In this document: in pieces, positions 1-5,029 of the stretch
How positions within the stretch are numbered: the stretch's first letter is position 1
Layout of the letters: each line of letters starts with the position of its first letter
NCBI GenBank assembly: GCA_947568605.1
Contig: CANOPV010000059.1
Location: 1-5,828, forward strand
Source of the DNA: an uncultured Clostridium sp.
GTDB lineage: Bacteria; Bacillota; Clostridia; TANB77; CAG-508
DNA: 5,828 bases
Reading direction: 5' to 3'
Position numbers and translations under genes: made by a program
The notes under the pieces: model-generated
Seen by the model: only the letters and a program-made list of their open reading frames with translations
Databases searched by the model: none
What the model was told of the DNA's origin: nothing

Positions 1-109
1 TAAGAAATGTTATAAGATTTTTTGACCCCTCTCCTGCAATTTTTAAAGTAAACCATACACCATCTAAATAAATTTTTATAAGTTCTTCAGCTGAATCTGA
101 TGAGTTCAT
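1..109 (-). CDS. PcfB/DUF3801-like conjugation protein, N-terminal fragment
   Basis: This reading frame begins at ATG 109-107 and stays open for 36 codons to the window edge, so only the N-terminus is present. It has a textbook AAAGGAG seven bases upstream of the ATG. The fragment begins MNSSDSAEELIKIYLDGV and continues with TLKIAGEGSKNLITFL. From memory this resembles the start of PcfB/DUF3801 proteins of Firmicute conjugative elements, which usually open with a short acidic stretch, then a hydrophobic 'SLEGVEVALKI.G.GAKN' pattern. PcfB-type proteins are thought to connect the relaxosome with the VirD4/TraG coupling protein. The start overlaps the end of the relaxase gene by 23 bases in a different frame, which suggests translational coupling. 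Its position directly after mobC and the relaxase is the usual one for this family. The family call is inferred from a short fragment and gene order. Confidence 0.72.
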   Translation of the reverse strand, partial: MNSSDSAEELIKIYLDGVWFTLKIAGEGSKNLITFL

Positions 110-1445
110 TGTTTTTCTCCTTTCCTTTTTGATTTTCTTTTTCCTTTTCTTGCATATATTCCATACTTTCCTTTATCTTTTGTTTTCTTTCTTCAATATC
201 TTGGCAATATCCCACCTCCTTTTTTAGTGTAAAAATACTATTTGATAACTGTAGAATTTCATCACACAATTTTTGTCTTTCATCTGCATTAGTAGTTTTT
301 TGTCTTTTTCTTCTTAAAATTGTTCTTGTGTGCATTTGGTCATTCATTTTATCAATAGTTTGTTTTTTATATAAATAAAGTTCCTCCGTAGATTTTATAT
401 TATTTCTACAAAGGAACTTAATTTCATTAGATATTGTATCCATTTTCTTGATGTCTTTTCTCATATCTTGTGATATTTTAACTTTATTTCTATTATTAGG
501 AAATTTTTTTAACAAATAACAATAGTATAAATATAGTCTGTATAAACTCCCTCTTTCTTTATTCAAATTGTATTTATTTTTTGAATAATATCTTTTTACT
601 TTTGATCTTGCTTCTGGAAATGGTACTCTTGGAACTTGTGAATTTAATATTCTATCTTCAATATTTGATATAGAATATTCTTCGCCAAAATTTCTTTCAA
701 TTCTTATATTTCTTTTATATGGTGGTCTGCATACACTTATTTTATTTGCTCTTATTGTAATTGTATATCCCATATCTTCTAAAATCTTTTCAAAATTTTT
801 ATAAGAATATGCTTGTGATATTGCATAATCAATATCTTCTTTTGCATTAGTATAATAATCTGACTTTTGAATATATGAAGTATAATATTTTGTATAATCT
901 ATCTTGTGCCTACCACACGGCTTTTCTTCAAGTACACTTAATCCATACTCTTTGCATAGATCGTCTGATGTTTTTCTCATTAGTGCATAATTCTCTCTTG
1001 TATTCCTATATTTTCTTCCATCAACAAATGAAACAGAATTTAATAGAAAATGATTATGCAAATGATTAGTATTAAGATGTGTTGAAACTACAATCTCATA
1101 TTTATCTCCCCAAAGTTCTTCTGCAAGTTTTACTCCAATTTCGTGTGCAACTTTTGCTGTTACCTCTCCCTCTGCAAATGATTGAAATCCGTGATATGCA
1201 AGTACACCTTTTGTTTTTCCATATCTTTTTTTAGTATATATCATATCTCGTAGTGTATTATCTTCACTACAATTTATTCCAGTTACATATAATTGTTTCT
1301 CTGTTTTAAAATCTGCTTTTGTATATTCAATAGCATTGTGTAAATCTTTATACCAGTTTTTATTTTCTGTTTTCTCTGGATTAGTCGTATATTTTATAAC
1401 TTTATCAAGTCTATTTTCAACTTTCCACAAACTTGTTGTTGCCAC
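87..1445 (-). CDS. MOBP-type relaxase (DNA strand transferase of conjugation)
   Basis: This is a 452-residue relaxase that nicks oriT and stays bound to the transferred strand through a tyrosine. The N-terminus reads MATTSLWKVENRLDKVIKY, typical of this family, with Tyr19 in the KVIKY segment as candidate nucleophile. The metal-binding motif is HLNTNHLHNHF, with His123, His128, His130 and His132, followed by LLNSVSF. A second conserved block at about 197-265 (IDYAISQAYSY, then the DMGYTITIRANKISVCRPP region) is the usual extension after the catalytic domain. The last 150 residues are charged and probably helical. The longest frame opens at GTG 1454-1452, but that lies only two bases from AAAGG. 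GTG 1445-1443 has eleven bases of spacing and yields the familiar MATTS start, so I chose it. It follows the mobC stop by two bases, and its end overlaps the PcfB-like gene. Length fits the family. No catalytic residue appears to be missing. Confidence 0.93.
   Translation of the reverse strand: MATTSLWKVENRLDKVIKYTTNPEKTENKNWYKDLHNAIEYTKADFKTEKQLYVTGINCSEDNTLRDMIYTKKRYGKTKGVLAYHGFQSFAEGEVTAKVAHEIGVKLAEELWGDKYEIVVSTHLNTNHLHNHFLLNSVSFVDGRKYRNTRENYALMRKTSDDLCKEYGLSVLEEKPCGRHKIDYTKYYTSYIQKSDYYTNAKEDIDYAISQAYSYKNFEKILEDMGYTITIRANKISVCRPPYKRNIRIERNFGEEYSISNIEDRILNSQVPRVPFPEARSKVKRYYSKNKYNLNKERGSLYRLYLYYCYLLKKFPNNRNKVKISQDMRKDIKKMDTISNEIKFLCRNNIKSTEELYLYKKQTIDKMNDQMHTRTILRRKRQKTTNADERQKLCDEILQLSNSIFTLKKEVGYCQDIEERKQKIKESMEYMQEKEKENQKGKEKNNELIRFS
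117..123 (-). promoter_or_regulatory. Ribosome binding site of the PcfB-like gene
   Basis: AAAGGAG lies seven bases before ATG 109-107 and inside the 3' end of the relaxase gene. It is the main evidence that a real gene starts here although only 36 codons are visible. Confidence 0.75.
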
Positions 1446-1447
1446 AT

Positions 1448-1768
1448 TTACCACAACCTTTCCCTTATCAATGTTCTATACTCTTGCCATTTTTTAATTT
1501 CAGCTTGTAAAATTCTTTCATCATAAGACTTATTCCAATATGAACTTCTTTCCAATTCATTTAATACTCTTATGAAATCATTTAATGGTTTTATTATTGT
1601 ATCGTAAACAGTTTTATCTGGTCTTTCTTTTATTTCACATCCTAAAGCAGATTCTCTCATAAAATCAGAAACAGTTTTACCTGTTTTATTTGCTTTTGAT
1701 TTTATTTTTTCTAGCTCTGTTGGATTAACTCTTATTCGTAGCATAAAATCTCTTGTTTCTTCTTTCAA
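1448..1768 (-). CDS. mobC: MobC-like relaxosome accessory protein (ribbon-helix-helix)
   Basis: This 106-residue protein resembles the MobC mobilization proteins that bind oriT and help the relaxase reach the nick site. Residues 8-15 (FMLRIRVN) form the expected DNA-binding beta strand. Two helices follow at about 17-28 (TELEKIKSKANK) and 32-42 (TVSDFMRESAL), giving a ribbon-helix-helix fold with the characteristic 'SDFMRESA' second helix. The C-terminal half (about 55-104) is helical and probably mediates oligomer or relaxase contacts. The start codon is TTG at 1768-1766, supported by AAAGGAG seven bases upstream. The gene lies immediately before the relaxase, two bases apart, and just after a non-coding stretch with inverted repeats, which is the standard oriT-mobC-relaxase layout. 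Such proteins often repress their own promoter; nothing here shows that directly. Confidence 0.88.
   Translation of the reverse strand: MKEETRDFMLRIRVNPTELEKIKSKANKTGKTVSDFMRESALGCEIKERPDKTVYDTIIKPLNDFIRVLNELERSSYWNKSYDERILQAEIKKWQEYRTLIRERLW
1457..1462 (-). promoter_or_regulatory. Ribosome binding site deciding the relaxase start
   Basis: GAAAGG inside the last codons of mobC sits two bases from GTG 1454-1452 and eleven bases from GTG 1445-1443. Only the latter spacing is usable, so the relaxase start is placed at 1445. Translation is probably coupled to mobC termination. Confidence 0.6.
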
Positions 1769-1775
1769 TTTTCTG

Positions 1776-1782
1776 CTCCTTT
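1776..1782 (-). promoter_or_regulatory. Ribosome binding site of mobC, supports a TTG start
   Basis: AAAGGAG ends seven bases before TTG 1768-1766. No ATG or GTG lies at comparable spacing in frame, so the TTG start is well supported. Confidence 0.75.
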
Positions 1783-1795
1783 CTTTATTCTTTTA

Positions 1796-1819
1796 ATGGG
1801 GATTGGGGCATTGCCCCAT
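1796..1819. repeat. G/C-rich inverted repeat with two alternative pairings
   Basis: On the plus strand GGGGC (1805-1809) pairs with GCCCC (1813-1817) around a three-base loop, extendable by an A-T pair across a one-base loop. Alternatively ATGGGG (1796-1801) pairs with CCCCAT (1814-1819). The two structures share the CCCC block and exclude each other. No T-run follows on either strand, so it is not a normal intrinsic terminator. It fits an oriT hairpin or a protein-binding site. Confidence 0.65.
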
Positions 1820-1825
1820 AATTTA

Positions 1826-1845
1826 ACAAATGTAGCCACATTTGT
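1826..1845. repeat. Perfect 8-bp inverted repeat in the oriT-like gap
   Basis: ACAAATGT (1826-1833) and ACATTTGT (1838-1845) are perfect inverted copies around a four-base spacer, AGCC on the plus strand. The repeat lies 16 bases from the G/C-rich one. No T-run follows on either strand. A relaxosome or repressor binding site is the likeliest role. Confidence 0.7.
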
Positions 1846-1853
1846 CTTGCTTG

Positions 1854-2300
1854 TTAGGACAATAAATCTTTATCTACAATAATACAATTTTCACATTTTT
1901 CACATACAATTTCATCATATTCTTTAGGTAAATCGTCTTCAATTTCTGTTTCACTTTCTTCGTCAAGTTCTTCATCATCTTCATTGCAATCTTCTATATA
2001 ACTTTCAACAATATCTTCTTTTATTTGTTTGATTATTTTGCTAATTAGCTTATTCAATTCTTGCTCATTTTTTATAGAAATCTGCTCTGTTTTTTCTTCA
2101 TTTTCTTTGCTAAAATCATTTGAAATTTCATCTAGTTTTATTTCATAAACTTGATTATTTTTGTCTAAATTTTTGAATAAATATTCTTCATTTGTACTTA
2201 ATAATTCAATAGCATTTTCCAATGCTTCTTGTTTATTTTTAGCCTTTATTTCTATTTCCTTTTCTGCTACTTTTTTTATTATAAACTTAAAATTTTTCAT
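1854..2300 (-). CDS. Small acidic protein, DpnD/PcfM-like N-terminus and CxxCxxC motif
   Basis: This 148-residue protein has no firmly recognised function. Residues 1-56 alternate short beta strands with a helix (FKFIIKKVAEKEIEIKAKNKQEALENA, shown here in parts: FKFIIKK, KEIEIKAKN, KQEALENAIELL) and then KNNQVYEIKLDEI. That outline is like the small DpnD/PcfM domain found on mobile elements, but sequence identity by eye is modest. Residues 57-100 are lysine- and glutamate-rich and probably helical. Residues 103-130 are extremely acidic (EDCNEDDEELDEESETE). Cys133, Cys136 and Cys139 form CxxCxxC, a possible metal site or redox motif. The ATG start lies 12 bases after AAAGGA, so initiation may be modest. 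It sits four bases beyond the ancestral end of the Toprim gene, indicating operon membership. A regulatory or DNA-mimic role is possible but speculative. Confidence 0.7.
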   Translation of the reverse strand: MKNFKFIIKKVAEKEIEIKAKNKQEALENAIELLSTNEEYLFKNLDKNNQVYEIKLDEISNDFSKENEEKTEQISIKNEQELNKLISKIIKQIKEDIVESYIEDCNEDDEELDEESETEIEDDLPKEYDEIVCEKCENCIIVDKDLLS

Positions 2301-2304
2301 AACT

Positions 2305-2394
2305 TTATCTATTCCTTTCTGTTTCTTTTTTTTTATTATTTTCTTGTTGTTTTAGTCCTAAAACTCTGCATAAATATTCATTATAATCTTTACC
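2305..2394 (-). pseudogene. Out-of-frame C-terminal tail of the Toprim protein
   Basis: Directly after the present Toprim stop (TAA 2392-2390), another minus-strand frame starting at 2394 reads GKDYNEYLCRVLGLKQQ and then a basic, lysine-rich end, 29 codons in all, stopping at TAA 2307-2305. KDYNEYL matches the conserved 'KDxN..L' ending of Toprim primase-like proteins of mobile elements. The tail stops four bases before the next gene's ATG, restoring the compact spacing seen elsewhere. Removal of one base in the stretch 2395-2401 joins the frames, giving 328 residues. It could be a natural one-base insertion, a sequencing error, or ribosomal slippage at the AAAA run (2398-2401). Confidence 0.8.
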
Positions 2395-3292
2395 GAATTT
2401 TAGGAGTTTTATCTATAATTTCATACTTGTCTGAAAGAATAGTTTGTAATGCTTTTGTTGCATTTCTTCCTGCTTCATCATTGTCTAAACATAGTACAAT
2501 CTTTTTAATTTCTGGGTGTTTATCTAAATATTTTTTTATTGCAATTGGTACTTTACTTTCTTCAATTACTTTTGCAGGTTGATAAACTCCTGCAAGAGAA
2601 ATCATTGTTTTATCTTCCCAATTTTGTCCATATAATTTAAAAAAGGAAGCAAAAGATAATAAATCTATTGCTCCCTCAAATATATAAATTGTATCTGTTT
2701 TTATATTAGATTCTAACCTAAAAGAATAATTTTTGCTACTGCCTGTTGCATCATTTTTAAACTTACTATTGTTTGTTGCTCTACACCCTGCATACTTTGC
2801 ATTTCCAAACTCATCATAACCGACAAATACAACATTATGATAGTTTTTTTCTTCATAAATCAAATGTTTTTCAATACATTTTTGTAATATTTCTTGGTCA
2901 ATTCCTCTTGATTTTAGATATTGTTTTGCTCTGTTTTCGTTGTTATTTCTCTCTGGTAAAATCAAGTGTCTTTCTATTGCTTTTTCTTGTGTTTGTATAA
3001 TAATTGGTGTTTTCATATTCATTCTGTCTGCAACAATTTTTGCTGATAAAGGGTATGGTATATTTTGCACTTTTTCCATATAATCTACTGCATTTTTTCC
3101 TCCTATACCTACAGAACACCAATTCCAATATCCATTAGAAATCTTTAAACTATCGTGTGTTTTAGTACACCATTGTGTTCTTGTTTCTCTTACAAGTTCT
3201 TGTGGCTCACAAGTTGCTAAATATGTTAATAAATCAACTTGTTTTGCTTTTGCAATTATATCTGGATGCACCCATATTCCCTTTTTTGACAT
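2390..3292 (-). CDS. DUF3991/Toprim primase-like protein, C-terminus frameshifted
   Basis: This 300-residue protein matches the DUF3991-plus-Toprim proteins common on Firmicute conjugative elements, thought to act in primer synthesis or DNA processing during transfer. Residues 8-75 form the N-terminal domain (WVHPDIIAKAKQVDLLTYL, then THDSLKISNGYWNWCSVGIGGKNAVDYM). It resembles a primase zinc-finger fold in outline but lacks the CHC2 zinc ligands. Residues 200-290 form the Toprim domain: IYIFEGAIDLLSF carries Glu206, and IVLCLDNDEAGRNA carries the metal-binding Asp270 and Asp272. The ATG at 3292 has no good Shine-Dalgarno; the preceding stop lies only six bases upstream, so translation is probably coupled. 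The family's closing KDYNEYL motif is out of frame just downstream, so the product lacks its last 29 residues. The catalytic Toprim residues remain, so partial activity is possible. Confidence 0.9.
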   Translation of the reverse strand: MSKKGIWVHPDIIAKAKQVDLLTYLATCEPQELVRETRTQWCTKTHDSLKISNGYWNWCSVGIGGKNAVDYMEKVQNIPYPLSAKIVADRMNMKTPIIIQTQEKAIERHLILPERNNNENRAKQYLKSRGIDQEILQKCIEKHLIYEEKNYHNVVFVGYDEFGNAKYAGCRATNNSKFKNDATGSSKNYSFRLESNIKTDTIYIFEGAIDLLSFASFFKLYGQNWEDKTMISLAGVYQPAKVIEESKVPIAIKKYLDKHPEIKKIVLCLDNDEAGRNATKALQTILSDKYEIIDKTPKIR

Positions 3293-3298
3293 AGGCTA

Positions 3299-4003
3299 TC
3301 ATCTACTTTCTTGCTTTTTTTGTTTATTTTCTTTTTCATACTCTGAAGTAATTACATCTATTGTATCAACTATTGTAGGATATATTGTTTCTCCTAATCT
3401 TCCGTCTGCATTTCGCCAATCTTCATAACATTCTGAAAGTAAACCATCTTGTTTAAGCATTGCCTTTATTTCTGTTTCATCTAAATTCATTTCTTTTATT
3501 TGTCCTATAATTTCATCTTTTACAGTTAATTCATAAGCACGATCTATAATTTTTTCTGGTGTGCATTTTTTTAATTCTTCAATCAATTCTTTATATTCTG
3601 AGTCTAATTTTTCTTCAAGTTCTTGCTTTAAATCTTCAATTTTTTCATCTATTTTTTGTTTATATTTTTCATCTTGTCTGGCTTCAATTCGTGCATCAAT
3701 TTGCTCTCTTAAAGTTTCATTTTCTATTTCTTTTAACATTGTTTCTTGCACTTTTTCTGCATTATTTCCAAAGAAATATTTGTCCTTATAACTTGAAAAA
3801 TATACTTTATAATCAAAGTTTTTCATCATTTGGTATAGTTCCATTTCTATTCCACTTGCCCACCATAAATCGTCTGTATTTTCAATTTTACTATAAGTCA
3901 TACTTGGAATTTCATACTTTTTTATAAATATTTCGCCATTATTTTTTAACATTTCATCTTTTAAATCTTTATAAATTTGCTTAAAAATATCCTCTGTTTT
4001 CAT
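3299..4003 (-). CDS. DUF3848-domain protein with coiled-coil N-terminal extension
   Basis: This 234-residue protein has no known biochemical function. Its C-terminal part, about residues 145-222, follows the DUF3848 pattern: a 'PEKIIDRAYELTVKDEII' helix, then 'MNLDETEIKAMLKQDGLLSECYEDW', then a helix ending near IVDTIDVITSEY. Many DUF3848 proteins are only about 100 residues long. Here the N-terminal half adds a region with WWASGIEMELYQMM (about 47-60) and a long charged helix (about 82-146, many EIE/KIDEK repeats) likely to be a coiled coil. The longest frame opens at GTG 4015-4013, but that GTG overlaps the AAAGGAG site itself. ATG 4003-4001, eleven bases downstream of it, is the real start. 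The gene ends six bases before the Toprim gene and follows the JAB gene by 24 bases. DUF3848 genes often accompany such Toprim genes on mobile elements, which suggests a shared role in DNA processing. Confidence 0.78.
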   Translation of the reverse strand: MKTEDIFKQIYKDLKDEMLKNNGEIFIKKYEIPSMTYSKIENTDDLWWASGIEMELYQMMKNFDYKVYFSSYKDKYFFGNNAEKVQETMLKEIENETLREQIDARIEARQDEKYKQKIDEKIEDLKQELEEKLDSEYKELIEELKKCTPEKIIDRAYELTVKDEIIGQIKEMNLDETEIKAMLKQDGLLSECYEDWRNADGRLGETIYPTIVDTIDVITSEYEKENKQKKQESR

Positions 4004-4014
4004 ACTATTTTTCA

Positions 4015-4021
4015 CTCCTTT
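4015..4021 (-). promoter_or_regulatory. Ribosome binding site deciding the DUF3848 gene start
   Basis: AAAGGAG overlaps the GTG of the longest frame, ruling that codon out as the start, and precedes ATG 4003-4001 by eleven bases. Confidence 0.65.
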
Positions 4022-4027
4022 TACTAA

Positions 4028-4984
4028 TTACCTTTCTTTGTCTTTTGTTTTATTTTTTTGCAGTTTTTCTTTATCAAATAAGTCTGGATTTTTCGTCATT
4101 TTTTCAAGTCTATACAGGTTATTGTCATTATTAAAATATACTGTATCTTTAATTGTTCCATATTTTTGATGCTTTAAAATTTGGTTATAAGTTAGAGTAT
4201 CTTGTGTTCCTATAAAAACCCTTGTAGAGCCACTATTTCTTGCTAAATTCTTAAAAAATCCATTCAAATTTTCTATATTTTGATTAAACATTCTATTCGG
4301 AATATCTAATACCATTCTAATATTACACTTACAATCTGTTAAAATTGCAACGGAATATTCCTTTTCGTTTTGTATTTGTTTTATTAAAGCAACTAATTCC
4401 TCTCTATTAGAAATTTTTATATTATATAAAGAATTATCACTTAATTTTTCTTTAACACTTTTTATAGTATTGTTACTTAAAACTTTTTCTTTTGGCATTA
4501 AAATTAATCCCTTTGAATTTTCTTCAATAATTGAATATTTGTCTTTATTCCCCAATATAATATGACCCAAAAAACCATCAACATTTGCAACAAAATTGCG
4601 TGTTGTTTCCATATCATTTTGAGATGGTTTAGCAGAATCAGATGTGTGATTATGAGCTAAATAATATCCATCTGCTTTCAATCTATTCATTCTATTTTTC
4701 ATTGTTTCATAAGTCCTAATAGGATTAAATTCAGAATATTTGTCTTTTGAAAAAAGCATTACCGCATCTGGTATTTTGCTAGTAATTGCTTCTTGACCTA
4801 CTATCATATTATCTTTCATATAAAATATTCTAAATGTTTCATAACGCGAATCTCTAAATATATTACAAGTTTCAATTAAATCTTCTTTTCCTTGTATTTT
4901 TACTTTACTTAAATCTATATAACCTTTTTTGCCTACTTCTACATTTTCTAATTTGTTATAAATAATTTTTGCATTTCTGTCCAA
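4028..4984 (-). CDS. JAB/MPN (RadC-like) metalloprotease-fold protein
   Basis: This 318-residue protein contains a complete JAMM signature: HNHTSDSAKPSQND gives His111, His113, Ser121 and Asp124 in exact HxHx7Sx2D spacing, with Glu65 (GQEAITS) as the likely catalytic glutamate. JAB/RadC-like domains on mobile elements are close in fold to deubiquitinase-type metallopeptidases, but their substrate is generally unknown. The MPN domain covers about residues 50-160. The C-terminal half, about 200-285 (YSVAILTDCKCNIRM, then FFKNLARNSGSTRVFIGTQDT), has a similar strand-helix-strand outline without histidines and may be a degenerate second MPN domain. The longest frame starts at TTG 5002, upstream of the ribosome binding site. 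TTG 4984-4982, seven bases after AAAGGAG, is the proper start. The gene follows the methylase/helicase gene by 30 bases, a common pairing on clostridial conjugative elements. Confidence 0.85.
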   Translation of the reverse strand: MDRNAKIIYNKLENVEVGKKGYIDLSKVKIQGKEDLIETCNIFRDSRYETFRIFYMKDNMIVGQEAITSKIPDAVMLFSKDKYSEFNPIRTYETMKNRMNRLKADGYYLAHNHTSDSAKPSQNDMETTRNFVANVDGFLGHIILGNKDKYSIIEENSKGLILMPKEKVLSNNTIKSVKEKLSDNSLYNIKISNREELVALIKQIQNEKEYSVAILTDCKCNIRMVLDIPNRMFNQNIENLNGFFKNLARNSGSTRVFIGTQDTLTYNQILKHQKYGTIKDTVYFNNDNNLYRLEKMTKNPDLFDKEKLQKNKTKDKER

Positions 4985-4991
4985 TATCTTT

Positions 4992-4998
4992 CTCCTTT
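4992..4998 (-). promoter_or_regulatory. Ribosome binding site deciding the JAB gene start (TTG)
   Basis: AAAGGAG lies inside the longest open frame and seven bases before TTG 4984-4982. The longer frame's own TTG at 5002 would include this site as coding sequence and has only a T-run upstream, so the shorter start is preferred. Confidence 0.7.
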
Positions 4999-5002
4999 CC
5001 AA

Positions 5003-5029
5003 TAAAAAAAAAGCCTATAATTCTGGCTC
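5003..5029 (-). terminator. Weak intrinsic terminator-like hairpin with T-tract
   Basis: Read on the minus strand, GAGCC and GGCTT can form a five-pair stem (one G-U) around a nine-base loop, and the 3' arm runs into an unbroken nine-T stretch. It overlaps the last codons and TAG stop of the methylase/helicase gene. The stem is short, so termination would be partial at most. It could reduce expression of the downstream JAB-to-mob genes. The T-run alone may be chance in such AT-rich DNA. Confidence 0.35.

Larger units (their letters stand above)
1785..1853 (-). other. Candidate origin of transfer (oriT) upstream of mobC
   Basis: This is the non-coding gap between the acidic protein gene and mobC. 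It holds two separate inverted repeats, including the most conspicuous G/C runs in an otherwise AT-rich window. Location directly upstream of mobC and the relaxase, orientation into those genes, and hairpins of the size seen in MOBP origins support the call. I do not recognise a specific nick-site consensus, so the nick position is not assigned. A promoter or mobC operator in the same gap is an alternative or may coexist. Confidence 0.5.

Noticed and set aside
87..89. TGA read as tryptophan (Mollicute-type code)
   Set aside because: Trp is encoded by TGG throughout, and TGA sits at natural gene ends for both the relaxase and the DUF3848 gene.
1796..1845. Inverted repeats as a rho-independent terminator after the acidic protein gene
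   Set aside because: No T-run follows either stem on either strand.
2325..2333. Run of nine A on the coding strand as a slippage site or the cause of the Toprim frameshift
   Set aside because: It lies downstream of the frame break and inside the tail, whose frame reads cleanly through it to the stop next to the following gene.
2161..2582. Two overlapping plus-strand frames that look like membrane proteins
   Set aside because: The hydrophobicity comes from T-rich complement of the Toprim tail and acidic protein genes; the frames cross two supported genes.
2943..3128. Short minus-strand frame inside the Toprim gene
   Set aside because: It is out of frame within a well-supported domain, with no start signal.
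3559..3927. Long open frames on the plus strand opposite the DUF3848 gene
   Set aside because: They are rich in Phe, Leu and Ser, as expected from the complement of Lys- and Glu-rich coding DNA, with no domain and no good ribosome binding site.
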